This document shows, piece by piece, positions 22,997-33,424 of a stretch of 64,000 bases of DNA; position 1 is the first letter of the stretch, and every line of letters starts with the position of its first letter. Origin of the DNA: Callorhinus ursinus (Eukaryota; Chordata; Mammalia; Carnivora; Otariidae). Made by a program: the position numbers and the translations under genes. The stretch covers positions 19,704,671-19,768,670 of the forward strand of contig NW_020313005.1 in assembly GCF_003265705.1 (NCBI RefSeq), given 5' to 3'. The notes below the pieces were generated by a model that was given only the letters and a program-made list of their open reading frames with translations, did not search any database and was not told the origin of the DNA.

Positions 22997-23030
22997 TGAG
23001 CCGCTCAATTAACCAACCTCACAGGTGCCC
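22997..23030 (-). repeat. SINE head fragment
   Basis: About 34 bases ending CACAGGTGCCCC, like the reverse complement of a Can-SINE head. Very short. Confidence 0.5.
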
Positions 23031-23484
23031 CACTCCAAATGCTGATTAACTTTTCTCTGGACCACAATCTTAGCCCAGTCACGATGATTAGTGTCAACCC
23101 AGTCCTATAGTTGTCTATCAACTAGGCCGATAGTTGTAAATCTGGTGCCGGCAGCCTTCTCTCTTCCAAATAATTTGATACCCTGATTCTGATAAGACTC
23201 CCCCCGCCAACACACACAGAGGGGGTCTTTTAAATTTCCTTTCCTTAAATTTTGCAGAATACAAAGATGAAACAAACTTACTATTTAAATACAGACAGGG
23301 AGAACTGGCACATTATATAAAAAAGCATTAGAAGTTTAAAAAAAAAACCCATGGAAAATGTAAAAAGGCAAAGTCCCCTGTAATTACATCCTCCAAAGAT
23401 AACCACTGTTAATAGTGTGGTATATATTGGTTCATGATACATTGTAACTTCCATGAAATTAATTTCTTTTAAAGCAAATACCTA
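23031..23484. other. unassigned intronic sequence
   Basis: No gene seen. The part near 23360-23460 (AAGATAACCACTGTTAATAG) resembles a degraded L1M piece, not assigned. Confidence 0.45.
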
Positions 23485-23675
23485 GGGGCGCCTGGGTGGC
23501 TCAGATGGTTAAGCGTCTGCCTTCAGCTCGGGTCATGATCCCAGGGTTCTGGGATAGGGCCCCACATCCGGCTCCTGGCTCAGCAGGAAGCCTGCTTCTC
23601 CCTCTCCCTCTGCCTCTCCCCCTGTTCATGCTCTATCTCTGTGTCTCAAATGAATAAGTAAAATCTTGAGTTTAA
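23485..23675 (+). repeat. SINEC
   Basis: Can-SINE flanked by TTTAAAGCAAATACCTA copies at about 23470 and 23678. Confidence 0.93.
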
Positions 23676-23769
23676 AGCAAATACCTATATCAGATTTTTT
23701 GGTAGTGGGGAAGATAAAAAAGGAAATCTGCAACCATAAGAGAAACATTATGAAACACCCTGACACAGG

Positions 23770-23930
23770 AGAGAAAGAGCAACAGATTTAGAACAGGACA
23801 GATGGATTTGTACGCTGGCCCTGCTGCATGGCCTTAAACCCTTGGCCTCTACTGACTCCCTTTTTAGGTGAGGATAACAATACCTACTTCAGTAGGCTGT
23901 TTGTGTAGACTTAAAAGATAATGTACCCAA
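23770..23930 (+). repeat. MIR SINE remnant
   Basis: MIR-like order: CTGGCCCTGCTGCATGGCC, TTAGGTGAGGATAACAATAC, CTTCAGTAGGCTGTTTG. Confidence 0.6.
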
Positions 23931-23959
23931 ATGAGTTCTGTTAGGGTTTTTTGTTTGCT

Positions 23960-24075
23960 GTTTTTCTGTACTTGCACACAAGCATCACCTGGGGAGCATT
24001 TAAAACTGAGAATCCCAGATGTACTCAATGAGATCCTCTGAGGGTGGGGCCTAGAAATCACAGCAAGTGCATTTT
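23960..24075 (+). mobile_element. MER5-like hAT remnant
   Basis: Contains AAGCATCACCTGGGGAGC and GAGGGTGGGGCCTAGAAATC, typical of MER5 elements, but truncated. Confidence 0.65.
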
Positions 24076-24217
24076 GTAGAGTAAAAAGCACGATGCATAT
24101 TTGTTTTTACTACTGTAGCATTTAGCATCTAAAACAGAACCTCACAAGAGTGATTCAACAAACACTAGTAAGATAAATGGCAAATGAAAAGTCTTATTTT
24201 AAAAAAAGATAATAGTT

Positions 24218-24498
24218 GGGGCGCTTGGGTGGCTCAGTCAGTTAAGCATCTGACTCTCAATTTTGGCTCAGGTCATGATCTCAGGATCCTGAGACTGAGC
24301 CCCATGTTGGGTTGTGCTGGGCATGGAGCCTGCTTAAGATTCTCTCTCTTTGGCTCAGGTCACGATCTCGGGGTGGTGAGATTGAGCCCGGCAACGGGTT
24401 CCCAGCTCAGCAGGGAGTCTGCTGGAGATTCTCTCCCTCTCCCAGTCTCTTGTCCCCCACCCCCAACTCTCTCTCTAAAATAATAAATAAATAAATCC
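24218..24498 (+). repeat. SINEC with internal duplication
   Basis: The GGCTCAGGTCA-type central block occurs twice (about 24264 and 24352), in two sequence variants. It is either two SINEs fused or an unequal recombinant. Confidence 0.85.
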
Positions 24499-24639
24499 TT
24501 TTTAAAAATCTGTTTTTTATATTTGGAAAACATGAATAACCCTTCACATTTTACTGCCAAGACTTCTAAAGCTCTTCAGCTTTAAAAATAACTGTTTTTG
24601 AAGGTTATAAAAAGCATTAGTGGGTCAACTGACAAGTGG

Positions 24640-25135
24640 AATACAGACAGTAGATTTGATCAAAGTATTTTATCAATGTTAAATTTCCTTAAATAGATAA
24701 CTGTACTAAGGTATGTAAGGCAATGTCCTTGGTTCTTAGGAAATACACAGGGACAGGATGTATGCAATTCACAAATACTTCAGCAAAAAAATACATAATA
24801 GAAAGATAAAGGGCGCCTGGGTGGCTCAGTCGTTAAGCGTCTGCCTTCAGCTCGGGTCATGATCCCGGGGTCCTAGGATCGAGTCCCACATCGGGCTCCC
24901 TGCTCCGCGGGAAGCCTGCTTCTCCCTCTCCCACTCCCCCTGCTTGTGTTCCCTCTCTCGCTGTCTCTCTCTCTGTTGAAAAATAAATAAAATCTTAAAA
25001 AAAAAAAAAAGATAAAGCAAATGCTGAACAGGAAAAACATCAACTGGTGAATCTGGGTATTAGAGTCATTTGTATGATTTTCGCTACTTTTGTAAGCTTG
25101 AACTTATTTCTAAATAACATTTTTAATTGAAAAAC
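24640..25135 (+). repeat. old interspersed repeat, family not assigned
   Basis: GTCCTTGGTTCTTAGGAAAT, GATAAAGCAAATGCTGAACA and CTGGTGAATCTGGGTATTAG belong to a common mammalian repeat seen in many loci. I cannot name it with confidence. A SINE at 24809-25005 splits it. Confidence 0.5.
24809..25005 (+). repeat. SINEC
   Basis: Can-SINE with the GTCGTTAAGCGTCTGCC head variant and a GAAAGATAAA-like target on both sides. Confidence 0.93.
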
Positions 25136-25266
25136 AAAAAATAACATTCAAAACTGTCCTAAAAAGCACTTAAGAGCATGCTGGTCTAACTTCAAGTAAG
25201 ACATTAAATTAACACTGTCCAGAAGAAATATAATATTAGCTGGCTGCTTTAAAATTAAAAGAAACA

Positions 25267-25408
25267 GGGGCACCTGGGTGGCTCAGTCGGTTAAGTGTCT
25301 GCCTTTTTTCAGGTCATGATCCTGTAGTCCTGGGATTGAGCCCCCAAGTCTCCTCCTCCCACCCTCGCTTGTTTTCTAATAAATAAATAAAATCGTTAAA
25401 AAAAATTA
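25267..25408 (+). repeat. SINEC with internal deletions
   Basis: Short Can-SINE lacking parts of the tRNA-like and CT-rich regions, with an intact head and tail. Confidence 0.9.
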
Positions 25409-26090
25409 AACAGGTGAAACTAATTTTAACATATTTTACTTAGCCAAGGCTTAAAAATATTTTGATGTAATCAATATAAAAATTATTGAGATATTTTACA
25501 ATTACTTTCATTCTAAGTCTTCAAAATCTGGTGTGCATGTTACACTTACAGTACAATGCAATTCAGATGCTAAATTTGCATAGGAAATACTTGATCTGAG
25601 TTAAAATTTCATTAAATCTACAGTTCAAAAAGTAGATCCACATAACCAAGTTGTTTCAAATACAGTTAAAAGTTTTCCAATCCCTGAACTATCAGTTTTA
25701 AATGTCAAATTAATTAAAATTAAATAAAGTGGAACACTCATTCCTCAATCATACTAGCCACCCTGCAAGCTCGGTAGCCACATGTGGTTACACCGTAAGA
25801 CAGCCCAGCTTTAGACGATGAAACAAATTCCCTCTATGACGGAAGGACCTAATTGCTAAGACTCAGTTCATCATATTTATCAAAAGATTTTTAGTAGTTA
25901 TGATAAAATAATGACTGACAATAGTGTCAGAAGCTTTGGCATCTCCCCACGTCATATTCAGACATCCCATATACCACCACTCAGCAATACCAACACAAAG
26001 CCTTCTTTATCTTCAAAGTCAGCTGTCATACCTTGTAGTTGAGTTTCCTGGAAATTGTCTGTCAAATGGCCCTTTTTTAATGTAGCAAAA
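25409..26090. other. unassigned intronic sequence with a DNA-transposon-like remnant
   Basis: AT-rich. At about 25690-25815, TAGCCACATGTGGTTAC resembles the terminal part of a common hAT-like repeat also seen near 51650-51790. The rest is unassigned. Confidence 0.45.
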
Positions 26091-26308
26091 CGGGGCACCT
26101 GGGTGGCTCAGTTGGTTAAGCAACTGCCTTCGGCTCAGGTCATGATCCTGGAGTCCCGGGATCGAGTCCCACATCGGGCTCCCTGCTCGGCGGGGAGTCT
26201 GCTTCTCCCTCTGACCCTCTTCCCTCTTGTGCTCTCTAACTCTCATTCTATCTCTCTCAAATAAATAAATAAAATCTTTTAAAAAATAAAAAATAAAAAA
26301 TAAATAAA
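26091..26308 (+). repeat. SINEC
   Basis: Can-SINE with AATGTAGCAAAACG and AATGTAGCAGAACG target copies at about 26078 and 26307. Confidence 0.93.
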
Positions 26309-27989
26309 TGTAGCAGAACGAACCCGAGTTCTGGCTCTCAGAAGCAGAGTGCAGGGTTTCAGCACAAATACTATCTGAGAATCCCAAATGGGAGCATGCA
26401 CACAACAGAACATATCCTGGATTTAAAGAAATATCCTCAGTACAGAGGTGGGTTTTTCTTTTTAAACAGGTGTAAGAGATTAATTCAGTCAACACCATGC
26501 AACACTAAAGATTCGCCAATCAATAATTCCGGGCCAAGCAACTTGATCAGGGATTTGGCTAGAATCCCTTTGGCTAATCTCAATAAAGACCTTCCCAAAG
26601 ACATCCTGATTTAGGCCATTCTCATCTAAATTAAGGTTTAGGCAGTCCTTTGCCTGAGAGCAAAGAAATGAAATGATATACACACAAATTTTGCCTGCTT
26701 GACAAAAGAAAGAAAACATCTGAAAGATAACTTAGTGTGGTCAAAAATATAGTTCCAAAGGACAGTAATCATAAAATAGCATTTAAAAACCACTTTAGGG
26801 AAATGTCTAATTCCTACTTTCTGCCTCGCCAGACTTTTCAATTGAACAATGTTGTGGGTAACAACTGAATTTAATCCACAACAACTAATTCTGATATTGC
26901 TAGTTTTTCTTTCTCTGCAGGCATACATACAGGTGTTAATATTCTGCTTAAACTTGAAATGAAGATATTCTTTAAAACCGATGAGTCCTTTATTGTGAAT
27001 CTACTACTGCCTGAAACTACACATCAGCCTGGGAAGTGAGGTAAAAGAGTGTGCAAAATGGTTTTTGACACCCTGACCTAAAAGTTCTATGTTCCATACA
27101 AAATCCTTTTTTTCCCCTTCCTTTCCCATCTTGCTGATCTAGCTTGCAACATCATATCAGGAATCACAGATACTGATCTAACCATTGTGTGGAAACTAAA
27201 ATAATCGTCATCCAAAAACATGTATATATAAATATTAACTCTACTTAAAATACAACTTCCTTCCCCCCTTCCTCCAAAGAATCATAAAGCTCTAAGCAGG
27301 ATGAATACAAACATTTTTAAGCCGTTCCACCGGAGGTGTGTTCTTGATTAGATTTGATCCTGGAAATGTTTGAACATTCTGTAGAAGAACACATTCTAAC
27401 TATGGGTCTTTGCTAGAAACTTCTCGTTCAATGCCTATGTAATCAAATCCAGTCTCACTTGCCTCTGAAATAAGCTAAATACGCAGAAATCCATTGTAAT
27501 TTTAGAAATAGAGAAGAGGAAAAAGAAACTTCACCCGAAACACATTCCAGTCCAACAGTTCAAGCACTATTTCGAGAAGGCAAGTAAAAATAAAGTCCCA
27601 CGTCTCCCTCAGGAACAGAAAGGTTTTCATGAAGCGCCAAGGTCCAAACCACGCAGAACCCTCCCGGACCCCGGCAACCCTGCCCGTTCCAGAGAACCAC
27701 CCATGAATCCGGGCTACTTAACCACCTCGAAGCACAAAGATGTTTATGGGGTTGTCAGATGCATAACAGCTGCTTAAATTCTAACACCGAAAAAAGTATG
27801 ATGAAACAAGAGTTTTTAACACCATATTCATCGGTACCTTTCCTCCTCGCTGGAACCCACAAAAAAAGGGGAGCAACACGAACACCAGAGAGGGGTTTTC
27901 CCCTTGTTTATTAGACTTAGGCAAACAGCTATATTTAACAATTCCTCCCAAAGGCCGGATGCCAGAGCGGTGGATCTTTTGAGAGGCAG
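26309..27989. other. APLP2 intron 1, promoter-proximal, repeat-free
   Basis: About 1.7 kb without any recognisable SINE or LINE, unusual for this window. No coding exon was recognised. The lack of insertions next to a promoter may mean regulatory sequence, but that is inference. Confidence 0.5.
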
Positions 27990-28689
27990 GCACACAGGAA
28001 ACAGAAGGCACACCCGCTGCTTGGTGCAGGAGCATTCTCCCGGTGCGGCCAAAGCGGCGCTCGCCCCAGCACCTCGGCACTTTCCAAGGGCCAACCCGGG
28101 AAGCCTGCATCCCCACAGCCCAGCCCGCGTTGCCAACAAAGGCTGCATCTACTGCTTGCAGGTGGGAAGCTCCACCGTCTGACGCGGGGAGCGCGTTGCC
28201 CGCCGCAGCCCGGGAGCTTGGGGTCCGCGCGGAGCCGCCCCCGGAGGGAGCCGCGCCGCACCGAGGTCCCGAGGTGAGGACCGCCGGCGGGGCCGCAGGG
28301 CGCAGGGGCTCGCAGTATCCCGGGGGAGGGCGGGCTGGGCGTCTGAGCCGCGCAGAGTCCCCAGAGGATGTGGCGGCGCCGCGGGCGGGATGGGGGCTGG
28401 GGCGGCCGAGGCGGCCCGCCGCCCCCCGCGCCCCGCAGCCCCGATGCCTTTCATTTGGCCTCTGCGGCGGCGGAGGCAGCTCGACCTCCAGCGCTGAGCA
28501 CTGCGCCAAGCAGGGGCGGGAGGGGGAGGCGCCGCCAGACCCGTGGCAGCGCTGGACCACCCCCCCATTCCCCCCTCTCCACGCCGCGCCCCCAGCCCGG
28601 CCGGACCCCGCGGCCCGCCAGTCGGCTCGCAGGCCGCGCTCCCACGGCGGGCGAAGGAGACTGCGCTCCGGCGCTCGCCCGGTCCCCAC

Positions 28690-28794
28690 CTCGATGTAGC
28701 CGGCCAATGCGGCGGCAGGCGCCGTGAGCCCGAGCAGCAGCAGGACCAGGAGCTTGCCGGTGGCCGTGGCGGCCGCGGTCCCGGTGGCCGCCAT
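28690..28794 (-). CDS. APLP2: APLP2 exon 1 (amyloid beta precursor-like protein 2), first 35 codons
   Basis: First coding exon of APLP2, a type I membrane protein of the APP family that is cleaved by secretases. Its extracellular part has E1, E2 and, in some isoforms, Kunitz domains, all encoded by later exons outside this window. The ATG at 28794 has a strong context (G at -3 and G at +4). It encodes [14 protein letters not shown], a hydrophobic core [17 protein letters not shown] that fits a signal peptide, and the first mature residues GYIE. The exon ends after a GAG codon at 28690 and a GTGGGG donor follows, so the junction is phase 0. The 35 residues agree closely with what I recall of mammalian APLP2. 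Transcription runs toward lower coordinates. The reading frame stays open past the donor, but that part is intron. Confidence 0.95.
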
Positions 28795-28930
28795 CCCTCG
28801 CCGGGTCGCTCTAGCGCTTGACTCTCAAGCTCAGACACTAGAACTCCAAACCTTTCCCCACCGCGACCCAGAAGCATCTGAAGCCTGTTCGCCGCCGCCC
28901 CGGGGGTTTTACACCAACCGGAACTGACTT
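28795..28930 (-). other. APLP2: APLP2 5' UTR (approximate)
   Basis: Sequence immediately upstream of the APLP2 start, including a GGCGGCGGCG tract near 28895. The transcription start is not defined by sequence alone, so the outer limit is a guess. It contains an upstream ATG at 28877-28875 in another frame. Confidence 0.6.
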
Positions 28931-29130
28931 CACAAGGCCACGCCCTCTTTCTTCGGGGCCCAATGCCGGCCCGTAGAGCTTCTCCAAGACACCGCCCCTT
29001 GTTCAACCCAGACCCAATCAAAGAACAGAAGAGCCTGCACCTCCCGCCCGCCCCAACCGCGAGCCCCGCCAGGCCCCGCCTCCGGCCTCTGACGGCCCCG
29101 CCCCCGCCTGGGACCCTGCGGCCGCGTAGC
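28931..29130 (-). promoter_or_regulatory. APLP2: APLP2 core promoter region
   Basis: GC boxes of Sp1 type occur at about 28991-28999, 29043-29054, 29072-29080 and 29094-29106. Two CCAAT motifs, at 28960-28964 and 29014-29018 (CCAATCA), are NF-Y-like and lie in inverse orientation to the gene. I see no convincing TATA box. The pattern fits a TATA-less CpG-island promoter; factor binding is inferred. Confidence 0.7.
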
Positions 29131-29270
29131 GAGGGGGTGTGCGCAGGGTGCGTTGGGGGCCGCGGCTCCGCGGAGGGTGGGCGATTGCTCTGGCCTCCCG
29201 CACCGTGAGAGGTTATCTGGCCGCGCTGCGCTTGTGTGTCCGCCTGCAGCCTACTGATTCGGGGCACGCC

Positions 29271-30379
29271 CCGCTCCCCTAGCCCTGCGGGGTATTTTTC
29301 AGATTCCTTTGGGTACCGCCCTCTGTGAGGTTCTGAAAATGGTTTTATTAAAAACAGAATTAAAAAATTTTTTTTGTTGTTCCGAACCCAGTCAGGTTAA
29401 CCGAAGGCCTCCCCCGAGCCTGGGGACCAGCTGAATGAGGGAGCTTTCCTCCTCTCCCGACCCCTGCTTTAGGCGTGCGGGTGTCGGCGCTCTGCTCGCC
29501 CAGAGCCGGATTTGCCCTTTCCCCGAGACTCTGCTGGGCGGTGTTTCCACGCTTTTGACCTCTGTTCCTTAGGCCTCATCGTTACCCTTCCTTCCCAGCA
29601 GCCACTCGAGCCAGGGATAGCTGCCTCCCACTGGAGCCCAGTGGGGCAAGGACCACGTTGACCTTAAAGCCCACGTCCCCTTCCTCGTATGTTTTAGGGA
29701 AAGATCGTTTTTCTTCATTATTCAGTTAAAGATAATTGGCAGGAGACCTGCTTCTCCGCTTTCTTGCTCCACGGCATTTCCACTTCAACTGGGAAAACGT
29801 TCTGCTGCCCCATTTCACAACTGGCACGGTCTTGCCACTGCGAGGGCTCTGCTGGCTTTGTTTCCTTTCAATAGCTGTGTGATTTATACACCACCCTTTG
29901 TAAAGCCCCTGCTAGTCCCTTTAGGTTCAAACAAATAAATAGAGAACAGGGTCTCTACCCTAGGAAACTGACAGTAAAAAGAAAGAGAGTGTCCACAAAA
30001 TAAACAGTGGAGTAGTGAGAAGAACGCTGGATTTTCCAGCCTTATTGCCTGACTGCCCAGTTCTTGGTGGTTAAACAGGCTCTGTCCCTATTTCCCAAAG
30101 ACAACCCACGCCTTTCCATTTTCGAGCCCTTTCTATGCCTGCAGTGTCCTCTCTCCAATACCGACCTGTTGAAAACATTGTCATTCTTCCTCTGCCCCCT
30201 GGATGTAATGTTTTCCATTGTGGCACTTGCTTCCTTGGTTGTTTCCACACCTCTGTTATGCCACTGATAAGAACTGGGCTATGTCCTACTGCAGGACCTC
30301 CTGCAGTGGAGACCTCAACACGTTTGTGCAGTGACACTGAAACCAAAGATGCTGGGCTCTGGTCTTAGTTCTGGAACAG
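29271..30379. other. upstream flank of APLP2, repeat-free, unassigned
   Basis: About 1.1 kb without a recognised repeat. Several short frames lie on both strands (for example 30071-30346 minus and 30135-30368 plus), none with family resemblance. It could hold regulatory sequence or a divergent non-coding transcript, for which there is no direct evidence. Confidence 0.5.
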
Positions 30380-30384
30380 TTGCT

Positions 30385-30715
30385 ATGACTATCAGTGTCC
30401 TTCCCACAAAGTTCCTACATGTTGAAGCCCTAACCCCCAATGTGATGGCATTAGGAGGTGGGGCCTTTGGGGGATAATTAGGGTTAGATGGGGTCATGAG
30501 GGTGGGGCCCTCATGATGGGATTAGTGCCCTTGGAAGAAGGGACCAGAGAGATACCCATGTGAGGACACAGTAGGAGGAGAGGAGAGAGCCCTCATCCGG
30601 GAACAAAATCAGCGGGCCCCATGATTTTGGACTTCCCAGCCTCCCAAAAAGAAATGTCTGTTGTTTCAGCCACCCAGGGACTCCCTTTTCTTCTCTGTCA
30701 TGTGTGGATATTACA
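30385..30715 (+). mobile_element. MLT1-type LTR (ERVL-MaLR)
   Basis: Old solo LTR of the mammalian MaLR group: AGCCCTAACCCCCAATGTGA, TTAGGAGGTGGGGCCTTTGG, CTCATGATGGGATTAGTGCC, ATGTGAGGACACAG, TTGGACTTCCCAGCCTCC and TGTTGTTTCAGCCACCCA in the expected order. Both ends are eroded and no internal viral genes are present. Confidence 0.88.
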
Positions 30716-31436
30716 AACATGTCTCACTTTACCAATTTATGTGATTCAATGAAAAGTGAATGTACAATAGTGAAAAGCAGGAAGAGACTTAAACCTAAAA
30801 AGTGAAAGCAGCGTGAAGCAACATGTTACCAAGTGCAAGTTTCTGTGAAAGTATGTGTGGAAACAGTATCAAGCGACTGTGTAAGTTCCAGTTCTGTGGA
30901 GCAGGCTCATGAGTCATTTAGTCCTTCTGGGGCCTGTTTCCTTGCCCACAAAAGGATCTCTAAATTTCTATGAATTTAAATGTTGAGAGAAAAGCAAGTA
31001 AAATTACCTGAATTCAGAACAGTGAGTTTGATCTTCATGCTCTTGGGACTGAATATTCAAGATTGAGCTCTAATAGCGTGGGATGGGACCAGGAAATAAA
31101 GAAAAATGATTTAGGGGTTTTCAATCCAAAATTAGGTCCTGGAAGAAGTTTATTTGCATTTTCAGGTCACCGAAGGATCATTAATAAGAGTTTATTACCC
31201 CGTTCATCAGTGGTTTTGACTTTAAAATGTTACCCTCTTTTTATCAGATAATACTGACAGGAGCATACCTAGTCCTACGATTCTCAAGCAATAATTTTTC
31301 ATCCTAAATCTGCTCATATCAGTGACAAGTTGTTTGAGGAGTGCTACATTTTCATTTTATTACCCTTAGTATGCAAAAGGAAAAGGCCCTAAAATCACCT
31401 CTTCTTTTGTCTCTCTTCTTAAGAATCAGACGTTCT
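30716..31436. other. unassigned intergenic sequence
   Basis: No recognisable coding frame or repeat. Confidence 0.5.
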
Positions 31437-31546
31437 TGGGGTGCCTGACTGGCTCAGTCAGTGGAGCATGTGACTCTTGATCTTGGTATTGTGAGTTCAA
31501 GCCCCACATTGGGTGTAGAGACAACTTAAAAATAAAATCTTGAAAA
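31437..31546 (+). repeat. older Can-SINE
   Basis: Older type with GGAGCATGTGACTCTTGATC and CCACATTGGGTGTAGAGAC. Confidence 0.88.
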
Positions 31547-31606
31547 AACGATTTCTCCTAAAAGAGGTAACTTCCATGTACCCTTAAGATGTGTGCATTT
31601 CACTGT

Positions 31607-31939
31607 GAATTGTGCAAGAATGCTGAGTCACAGGTCTGTACCTCTGAAACACATAATACATTATATGTCAAAAAAAGAAGAAGAAGAAGATAGCAGGAGG
31701 GGAAGAATGAAGGGGGGGAATCGGAGGGGGAGATGAACCATGAGAGACAATGGACTCTGAAAAACAAACTGAGGGTTCTAGAGGGGAGGGGGTGGGAGGA
31801 TGGGTTAGCCTGGTGATGGGTATTAGGGAGGGCACATTCTGCATGGAGCACTGGGTGTTAAACGCAAACAATGAATCATGGAACACTACATCAAAAACTA
31901 ATGATGTAATGTATGGTGATTAACATAACATAAAAAAAA
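31607..31939 (+). mobile_element. carnivoran L1 3' end with 21-bp target duplication
   Basis: L1 3' UTR fragment with GGGTTAGCCTGGTGATGGG, GGAGCACTGGGTGTTAAACG, CAAAAACTAATGATGTAATG and an A-tail. A 21-base exact target duplication (AAGATGTGTGCATTTC core) lies at 31586-31606 and 31940-31960. Confidence 0.93.
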
Positions 31940-31960
31940 AAGATGTGTGCATTTCACTGT

Positions 31961-32379
31961 TGGGGAAAAAAGTGAAGTTCATGTCTCTGAGTGTGTATAC
32001 TTACATGAGTAGTATGCATGCATTCATTTGACACTTACTTATCCAACACCTGTTCAGGGTGAGGTAAGCCAGGCTAGAACAGTTGCTCCCAAATCAGGAT
32101 GCTTTCCAAATCATCTAAGAAGACTTATAAAAAGGCAAATTCCTGAGCTCCTACTTCAGAAGTTCTGAATCACTAAGCCTAACTGACATAAGGGAATCAG
32201 TCTTTTTTTCTTTTTTTCTTAAAGCTTTCTAGGGAATTGTAATCCACTAGTACTTTTGAGAGCTTAATTCTCGAATATCATTGGGACTAGTAAAAAAAAA
32301 AAATGTGTAGTAGCTAATTTAAAATTACCAGTGTTTTAGTTTTCCAACTAAAACATTAAATTAAGATACAACTGTGTAT
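31961..32379. other. intergenic sequence with a probable MER5-like remnant
   Basis: At about 32075-32255 (TTGCTCCCAAATCAGGATGC, TTCTGAATCACTAAGCC) the pattern resembles a degraded hAT MER5 element. Otherwise unassigned. Confidence 0.45.
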
Positions 32380-33112
32380 TATCTATAAACACTAATTCAA
32401 AAAGATATATGTATCCCTTTGTTTATTGCAGCATTATTTACAATAGCCAAAATATGGAAGCAGCACAAAAGTCCATCTATAGATGAATGGATAAAGATAT
32501 GGTATAAATGCATGTACACACATGCATATACACAAACACAATGGAATATTAGCCATAAAATGTAATGAAATCTTGCCATTTGCAACAACATGGGTGGATC
32601 TATGTTAAGTGAAATAAGTCAGAGAAATCATATGATTTCACTTATACATGGAATTTAAGAAACAAAACAAACAAAGAAAAAAGAGACAAACAAAAAAACA
32701 GACTCTTAAATATAGAGAATAAACTGATGGTTACCAGAGAAGAGGCGGGTAGGGAGCTGAGTAAAATAGGTGAAGGGGATTAAGAGTACACTTATGGATG
32801 CCTGGGTGGCTCAGTTGGTTAATTGTCTGCCTTCTACTCAGGTCATGATCCCAGGGTCCTGGGATGGAGCCCTGCATCAGGCTCCCTGCTCAACGGGGAC
32901 TCTGCTTCTCCCTCCCCCTCTGCCTCTCCCCCCATTTGTGCTCTCTCTCAAATAAATAAATAAAATCTTAAAAAAACAAAAGAGTACACTTATCATGGTG
33001 AGCACTGAGTAATGTATAGAATTGTTGAATCACTATATTATACACCTGAAACTAATATAACAATATATGTTAATTATACTGGAATAAAAAAACAAACAAA
33101 TAAATGTAAAAA
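32380..33112 (+). mobile_element. L1 3' end (L1MA/L1MB type)
   Basis: Late ORF2 and 3' UTR: GCAGCATTATTTACAATAGC, AAGTCCATCTATAGATGAAT, TAAGTGAAATAAGTCAGAGA, CTATATTATACACCTGAAAC. It ends with TGGAATAAAAAAAC. A SINE splits it. Confidence 0.88.
32797..32982 (+). repeat. SINEC in L1 3' end
   Basis: Can-SINE with exact target copies AGAGTACACTTAT at about 32783 and 32981. Confidence 0.93.
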
Positions 33113-33180
33113 AACAGCCCCACCTTGGGTGTAGAGGTTACTTAAAAAAATAAATCTTAAATAATTAAAAAATTTTAAAA
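33113..33180 (+). repeat. older Can-SINE 3' fragment
   Basis: CCTTGGGTGTAGAGGTTAC followed by an A-rich tail; the head is missing. Confidence 0.7.
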
Positions 33181-33228
33181 AATAGATACCATTCTGTATT
33201 ATCACCAGTGTTTTATTAAGAAAAGAAC

Positions 33229-33424
33229 TTTTTTTAAAGATTTTATTTATTTATTTATTTATTTGAGAGAGAGCACATAAGCAGGGAAGCGCAGAGGGGA
33301 AAGGAGAGGGAGAGGGAGAAAGACTCTGAACACTGAATGCAGAGCCCGATGCAGGCTGGATCCCATGACCACAAGATCATGACCCAAGCCGAAACAAAGA
33401 GACACATAAACAACTGAGACACCC
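33229..33424 (-). repeat. SINEC
   Basis: Divergent minus-strand Can-SINE with AAGAAAAGAAC and AAGGAAAGAAC target copies. Confidence 0.88.

Larger units (their letters stand above)
1..28689 (-). other. APLP2: APLP2 intron 1 (partial, inferred)
   Basis: Everything on the low-coordinate side of the APLP2 exon 1 splice donor is inferred to be the 5' part of intron 1, read on the minus strand. The donor GT sits at 28689-28688. I looked on the minus strand for exon 2, which should begin the cysteine-rich E1 region, and saw no matching reading frame, so the acceptor probably lies beyond position 1. The interval contains only interspersed repeats, two retropseudogenes and unassigned non-coding sequence. 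That it is one continuous intron is an inference from gene structure. Confidence 0.75.
27990..29270. promoter_or_regulatory. APLP2: CpG island over the APLP2 5' end
   Basis: GC content and CpG frequency rise sharply from about 27990 to 29270 and fall again on both sides, while the flanks are AT-rich and nearly CpG-free outside SINEs. The island covers the promoter, exon 1 and the start of intron 1, the usual arrangement for a broadly expressed gene. Confidence 0.93.

Noticed and set aside
28043..28699. 218-codon frame on the plus strand opposite APLP2 exon 1 and intron 1
   Set aside because: Same GC-driven composition, no family resemblance, and antisense to a confident exon.
28149..29267. 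372-codon frame on the minus strand through the CpG island
   Set aside because: It is out of frame with the APLP2 exon, dominated by proline, arginine, glycine and alanine as expected from random GC-rich DNA, and crosses the promoter and splice donor.
30385..30715. Part of a complete endogenous retrovirus
   Set aside because: Only an old LTR is present; no gag, pol or env sequence and no second LTR lie nearby.
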